DNA of 8,456 nt from BQJD01 sp964350265 (GTDB lineage: Bacteria > Pseudomonadota > Gammaproteobacteria > Arenicellales > CAJQKF01): NCBI GenBank assembly GCA_964350265.1, contig CAYGJZ010000122.1, forward strand, positions 1 through 8,456, read 5' to 3'. Below, piece after piece: positions 5,506 to 8,456 of this stretch (the stretch's first letter is position 1; each line of letters starts with the position of its first letter). Under the pieces are notes generated by a model. It did no database searches, was not told the origin of the DNA, and worked only from the letters and a program-made list of their open reading frames with translations. The translations under genes and the position numbers were made by a program.

Positions 5506-6422
5506 CGTCGGCGCCGGGGACCTTCCGGGTCCGACGACGTGGCCATGTCGTGGTCCTGGCCCTCGCCGGCTGCCTGTTGGCGACGCCGGCTCCGGTTCCT
5601 GGTGATGCCTGTACCGCGATGGAGCTGCTCGACGCATCATCGATGTCGGCGGCGCGTGACCTGGTCGAACGCCTGCATACCCCGCGCATCGACTCCCGTC
5701 ACTGGTTGACCGCCGCCGAAATGCAGGACATGCGACGCGACGGTGGGTCCTGGTTGCTGGTGGACGTGAGAGACAGGCCGAGTTACGAGGCATCGCGCAT
5801 TCCGGGTTCCATTCATGTCCCCATCGCGCGTCTTCGCCACGTGGCCCTGCCTGCCAGCACGACCATCGTGCTGGTGGCGGATGCCGTCCCGGAACCGGTG
5901 GTTCGGTCGACACTGCACCGCGCATTGCAGGTTTCCCGTGGATCCATGTACCTGCTGACAGGTGGCGTGCTCGGCTGGCGCCAGTCCGGCGGCGAGCTGA
6001 CGGGGAACCCGTCGTTGCCATCGACGCTGGGCGAGGTGTCGCCGTCGGCCTACCACGCCAGTCGAAGCGACGATGGATGGTTGGTGGTGCGGTTCTCCGA
6101 TGATGCCGAGGCGGATTCGGCATGGCACGACCAGGCGGCGCATGTGCTCGTGCGCGGTGGGCGTGCGGATGGGTTGCGGAAGAAGGTGGCAGGGGCGGCA
6201 CGGACGATAAGCGGCACGCCGGGTCGCCACGTGCTGCTGGTCGACGACAGCGGCGAGCACGAGTCTTTGTTCCGTGCACTCGCCCGCGAGACGACCGGTG
6301 GCCTCGTTTCCTGGCTTGATGGTGGTGCCGACGCCTACCATCGCTACGTGGACACCCAGCGGGTGGTGGTGGCTGGGCGCAGGCGTCTGGCCGATCCGCC
6401 ACGCGGCCGCTGTCCGTCGTAG
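5502..6422 (+). CDS. Predicted lipoprotein with two degenerate (cysteine-less) rhodanese-like domains
   Basis: 306 residues, starting inside the previous gene's stop (ATGA), so probably translationally coupled. The N-terminus (RVRRRGH, then VVVLALAGC) carries the lipobox LAGC with Cys24, followed by Leu, which favours an outer-membrane lipoprotein. Domain 1 (~65-162) has the rhodanese signature LLVDVRDRPSYEASRIPGS (85-103) and HVPIARL, then strand TIVLVADAVPEP and the closing GGVLGW. The active-site loop that normally holds Cys-x-x-G-x-R reads ADAVPEP, with no Cys. Domain 2 (~190-285) is weaker: VVRFSDD, HVLLVDDSGEHESLFRAL (243-260), then WLDGGADAY. It has Asp-Asp where Cys would sit. The only cysteines are 24, 37 and 304, so sulfurtransferase activity is not expected. 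A structural or binding role in the envelope is inferred from its place between secreted-protein and transglutaminase genes. The domain 1 fold call is confident; domain 2 is moderate. Confidence 0.75.
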   Translation: MTSAPGTFRVRRRGHVVVLALAGCLLATPAPVPGDACTAMELLDASSMSAARDLVERLHTPRIDSRHWLTAAEMQDMRRDGGSWLLVDVRDRPSYEASRIPGSIHVPIARLRHVALPASTTIVLVADAVPEPVVRSTLHRALQVSRGSMYLLTGGVLGWRQSGGELTGNPSLPSTLGEVSPSAYHASRSDDGWLVVRFSDDAEADSAWHDQAAHVLVRGGRADGLRKKVAGAARTISGTPGRHVLLVDDSGEHESLFRALARETTGGLVSWLDGGADAYHRYVDTQRVVVAGRRRLADPPRGRCPS

Positions 6423-6435
6423 CGGGGCAGGCAAC

Positions 6436-7353
6436 ATGCAAGGACGCTGTCGACCGGAACTCGTACCTTGGCTCTGCGTAGCCATCCTGACGCTGGCCGC
6501 CGTCCTGGTTCCCTGGCGCCAGGACAGCCAAGACCACGATCCGCCGGCCCTGGTTGCCGGAGACGGGACCTATCCCGTGGTGCGGACCATTCGCTATGCG
6601 GTCACCGCGATCAATCCGCACGGTACCCCGCGACGGGACATTGTCATCCGGCTTGCCGCACCACTGGCGCAGACTTCCGTGCAACGCACCCTGAACCTGC
6701 ACGCCTCGCACCCCTACACGCTGGAGTCCGACCCCCTCGGAAACCGCTTCCTGCGATTCGAGCTTCCACGGCTGGCGCCCTATGGCCGCCGTCGGTTCGA
6801 GGTCCGGGCCACGGTGGCGCACGGCAACCATCCCAACACGGAAGCCCTGGCTGCGCAGTCAACGTTTCTCGGCGAGTCACCGGGCATCGAGGTCGCGGCC
6901 CCCGAGATCGTGCGGCTTGCCGGGGTACTGGGCAGCGACCTCGTTGAACGAACGGCAAGCCGCTCCTATCGTTTCGCCGCGGAACATGTCGACTACACCG
7001 CCTATATGCGCGAAGACCACGGCGCCCTGCACGCCCTGAGAACCCGGCGGGGAGACTGTACCGAGGGGGCGGCGCTGTTTGCCGCGCTCGCCCGCGCCAA
7101 CGGCATTCCGGCGCGCCGCATGGCCGGATTCCTCGTCGGCGAGGACCGGGCTCGCAACCACGACTATCACAACTGGGCCGAGTTCCACCATGCCGACACC
7201 TGGTGGATCGCGGACCCGCAGAACCGGGTGTTCGCCACCGCCGACCGCCGATATGTCGCGCTGCGCATTCTCGACGGCGGTACACGACCCGGGTCCACGC
7301 AAGACCTTTCCATCGCCTCGGCTTCGCCCGGGCTCGTGGTGAAGGTGGAATAG
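6436..7353 (+). CDS. Exported/membrane-anchored transglutaminase-like protein
   Basis: 305 residues, 13 bases after the previous stop, with a good ribosome binding site GGGGCAGG (6424-6431). ATG 6436 is preferred over in-frame starts inside the upstream gene. WLCVAILTLAAVLVP (12-26) is a signal anchor or uncleaved signal peptide with no AxA site, placing the domain in the periplasm. Residues ~45-160 form a beta-rich N-terminal region (YPVVRTIRYAVTAINPHGTP). The transglutaminase core (~175-275) has a complete triad: Cys208 in RRGDCTEGAALFAALARANG, His245 in HDYHNWAEF and Asp260 in WWIADPQNR. Proteins of this superfamily act as gamma-glutamyl cross-linkers, amidases or cysteine proteases; which applies here cannot be read from sequence. 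Substrates are not known. The neighbouring repetitive exported proteins are the obvious candidates by position. Confidence 0.88.
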   Translation: MQGRCRPELVPWLCVAILTLAAVLVPWRQDSQDHDPPALVAGDGTYPVVRTIRYAVTAINPHGTPRRDIVIRLAAPLAQTSVQRTLNLHASHPYTLESDPLGNRFLRFELPRLAPYGRRRFEVRATVAHGNHPNTEALAAQSTFLGESPGIEVAAPEIVRLAGVLGSDLVERTASRSYRFAAEHVDYTAYMREDHGALHALRTRRGDCTEGAALFAALARANGIPARRMAGFLVGEDRARNHDYHNWAEFHHADTWWIADPQNRVFATADRRYVALRILDGGTRPGSTQDLSIASASPGLVVKVE

Positions 7354-7395
7354 ACACGACAGGCTACCGGGAACACGGCAAGGGAAACAGGGAAG

Positions 7396-8456
7396 ATGCC
7401 AGGAACAGATACGAAGATTCGAACGCGCGCGGTATTGCGCCGGGTAACGACATGGCTCGGACTCATGATCCTTCCCTGCCTGCTGGCGAAGCCGACCCTG
7501 CTTTCGGCCAACACGACGTTCACCGAGCCGGCCCGTATCGACGCATCGGACACCACCTACGATGGCGAGATCATCACGGTGGACGGCACCACGCTCACCA
7601 TCGACGGCGCACATCAGTTCGCCCAGGTCTACCTGCTGAACGGCGGCGTGATCACGCACAGCCCGGCTGAATCGGCATCGGAACCGAGACTGGAGATCAC
7701 CGCCGACCGCGTGGTGATCGATGCCCAGTCCTCCATCGATGTCAGCGGCAAGGGGCTGGAGGCAGGTGTACCTGAAGGTGCCTCTGGCGCCAGTCATGGT
7801 GGTGCGGGCGTGGACAGCATTGGCGGCTCCACCAACGAGCCCTACGGCGACCCTTTCGAACCCTTCGACTACGGTACCGGCGGCGGCGGAGATCATGCCG
7901 GACGCGGCGGTGGCGTGGTCAAGCTGACGGCTGTCGAGCTGGTGCTCGACGGCAACATCCTCGCCAACGGCGACGACACCGACAACGAAGGCGCCAGCAG
8001 CGGTGGCTCGGTATGGCTGGCGGTGGACGTCCTCGCCGGTACCGGCGGCGTCTACGCGCGAGGCGGAAGCGCCACCGAGTTCGGTGCCGCCGCGGGTGGC
8101 GGTCGTATCGCGGTGCACTACGGCAGCGCCACGGATCTCAACTACGCCGATCTCCACGCGGACGGTGGAACCGGCAGTGCCCAGTATCCGGATTCCGGTG
8201 GGGCAGGCACCGTGTACTGGAAGGACAACGACGCGCCGAACGACTTCGTCATGGACGGCGATGCCCACGCCATCGGCCCCGACGACCCCACGCTGGACGG
8301 TCGCAACGTCATCGTCGATGGCGCTACCCTCACCATGGATGGAACCCACGGCCTGACCAGCCTGACGCTGAGAAACAACGCGGTGCTGACGCACTCCCCG
8401 GCCGAGGAACCTTCCGATCCACCGCTTGTCCTGGTTTCCAACCGCATCGTCATCGA
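7396..8456 (+). CDS. Large Gly-rich beta-helix-like surface protein, N-terminal part (3' end outside window)
   Basis: The frame opens at ATG 7396, 42 bases after the transglutaminase stop, behind AAGGGAAACAGGGAAG, and stays open to the window end (353 codons). The signal peptide is good: basic RTRAVLRRV, hydrophobic WLGLMILPCLLA, cleavage near LLSA (residue 38). The mature part is repetitive. DGTTLTIDGAHQF..LLNGGVITHSPAE (63-92) recurs as DGATLTMDGTHGL..LRNNAVLTHSPAE (308-337), with 17 of 30 identical residues and a period of 245. Between them are VVIDAQSSIDVSGKG, Gly-rich runs (GTGGGGDHAGRGGGVVKLTA), ELVLDGNILANGDD and AAAGGGRIAVHY. Such alternating short strands and Gly turns are typical of right-handed beta-helix surface proteins. 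Similar motifs occur in very large secreted proteins of deltaproteobacteria, some with RHS or Ig modules, so the full protein may be very long. Anchoring and function are unknown. Confidence 0.8.
   Translation, partial: MPGTDTKIRTRAVLRRVTTWLGLMILPCLLAKPTLLSANTTFTEPARIDASDTTYDGEIITVDGTTLTIDGAHQFAQVYLLNGGVITHSPAESASEPRLEITADRVVIDAQSSIDVSGKGLEAGVPEGASGASHGGAGVDSIGGSTNEPYGDPFEPFDYGTGGGGDHAGRGGGVVKLTAVELVLDGNILANGDDTDNEGASSGGSVWLAVDVLAGTGGVYARGGSATEFGAAAGGGRIAVHYGSATDLNYADLHADGGTGSAQYPDSGGAGTVYWKDNDAPNDFVMDGDAHAIGPDDPTLDGRNVIVDGATLTMDGTHGLTSLTLRNNAVLTHSPAEEPSDPPLVLVSNRIVI
7582..7671 (+). repeat. Protein repeat unit start, copy 1 (DG-T-LTIDG...THSPAE)
   Basis: Encodes residues 63-92 of the surface protein. 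It matches residues 308-337 at 17 of 30 positions, including the ends DG.TLT.DG.H and THSPAE. The DNA is diverged, so this is an old protein-level duplication, not a recent DNA repeat. Confidence 0.7.
8317..8406 (+). repeat. Protein repeat unit start, copy 2
   Basis: Encodes residues 308-337 of the surface protein, 735 bases after copy 1. The following VLVSNRIVI parallels LEITADRVVI after copy 1, showing that a second full unit continues beyond the window. Confidence 0.7.

Noticed and set aside
6274..6435. Earlier in-frame start (54 extra codons) for the transglutaminase-like gene
   Set aside because: It would lie inside the rhodanese-like gene. ATG 6436 has a good GGGGCAGG site and gives a proper signal anchor directly after the start.
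4369..6831. Very long antisense open frame (820 codons, minus strand) across the FnIII, rhodanese and transglutaminase genes
   Set aside because: It runs through three genes whose plus-strand products have signal peptides and recognisable domains. Its product is Arg/His/Pro-rich with no domain, as expected for a shadow in high-GC DNA.
6877..8394. Antisense open frame of 505 codons
   Set aside because: It overlaps the transglutaminase core and the repeat protein, and its V/G/A/H-rich sequence mirrors the repetitive plus-strand coding.
1..8456. CRISPR arrays, tRNA/rRNA genes, insertion sequences, attachment sites
   Set aside because: No regularly spaced direct repeats, no cloverleaf or rRNA-like sequence, no transposase or integrase and no terminal inverted repeats were seen on either strand.

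Overview
The window is a high-GC stretch, strongly biased to G/C at third codon positions, from a Gram-negative bacterium. A proteobacterium, probably a gammaproteobacterium, fits best. The reasons are a GbdR/CdhR-like GlxA-AraC regulator, a canonical TGTGA-N6-TCACA CRP-family operator, Sec signal peptides and a classical lipobox. The species cannot be named from the sequence alone. A run of exactly 100 N (3804-3903) marks a scaffold gap, so this is a draft or metagenome assembly.

Left part (1-2477): the 3' end of a thiamine-pyrophosphate enzyme of the acetolactate-synthase superfamily is followed by a well-formed sigma70-type promoter. Next comes a GlxA-family regulator (DJ-1/PfpI-like domain plus AraC helix-turn-helix). 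It resembles the Pseudomonas regulators of glycine betaine and carnitine catabolism, and its amidotransferase-like nucleophile position is Asp instead of Cys. A 126-residue protein of unknown function follows. It is preceded by a tiny Arg-rich ORF whose stop codon overlaps its GTG start.

Middle (2478-2775): a 298-base intergenic region holds a near-perfect CRP-type palindrome, a class-II-spaced candidate -10, two hairpins and a leader element. About 53 bases of this leader (2705-2757) match, without gaps, a stretch at 1948-2000 in front of the tiny ORF: 37 of 53 positions are identical, and the two copies lie at nearly the same distance from their start codons.

Right part (2776-8456): four closely spaced same-strand genes look like one operon for exported proteins. 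They encode (i) a large secreted protein with a conserved N-terminal region and at least five FnIII/Ig-like modules, interrupted by the assembly gap; (ii) a predicted lipoprotein with two degenerate rhodanese-like domains that lack the catalytic cysteine; (iii) a membrane-anchored or exported transglutaminase-like protein with an intact Cys-His-Asp triad; and (iv) the N-terminal 353 residues of a large Gly-rich, beta-helix-like surface protein with a 245-residue repeat, running off the window.

The most interesting hypothesis, which is inference, is that genes (i)-(iv) form a CRP-controlled system for making or cross-linking surface proteins. In it the transglutaminase-like enzyme would act on the repetitive surface proteins, and the rhodanese-like lipoprotein would serve as a non-catalytic binding or assembly factor.
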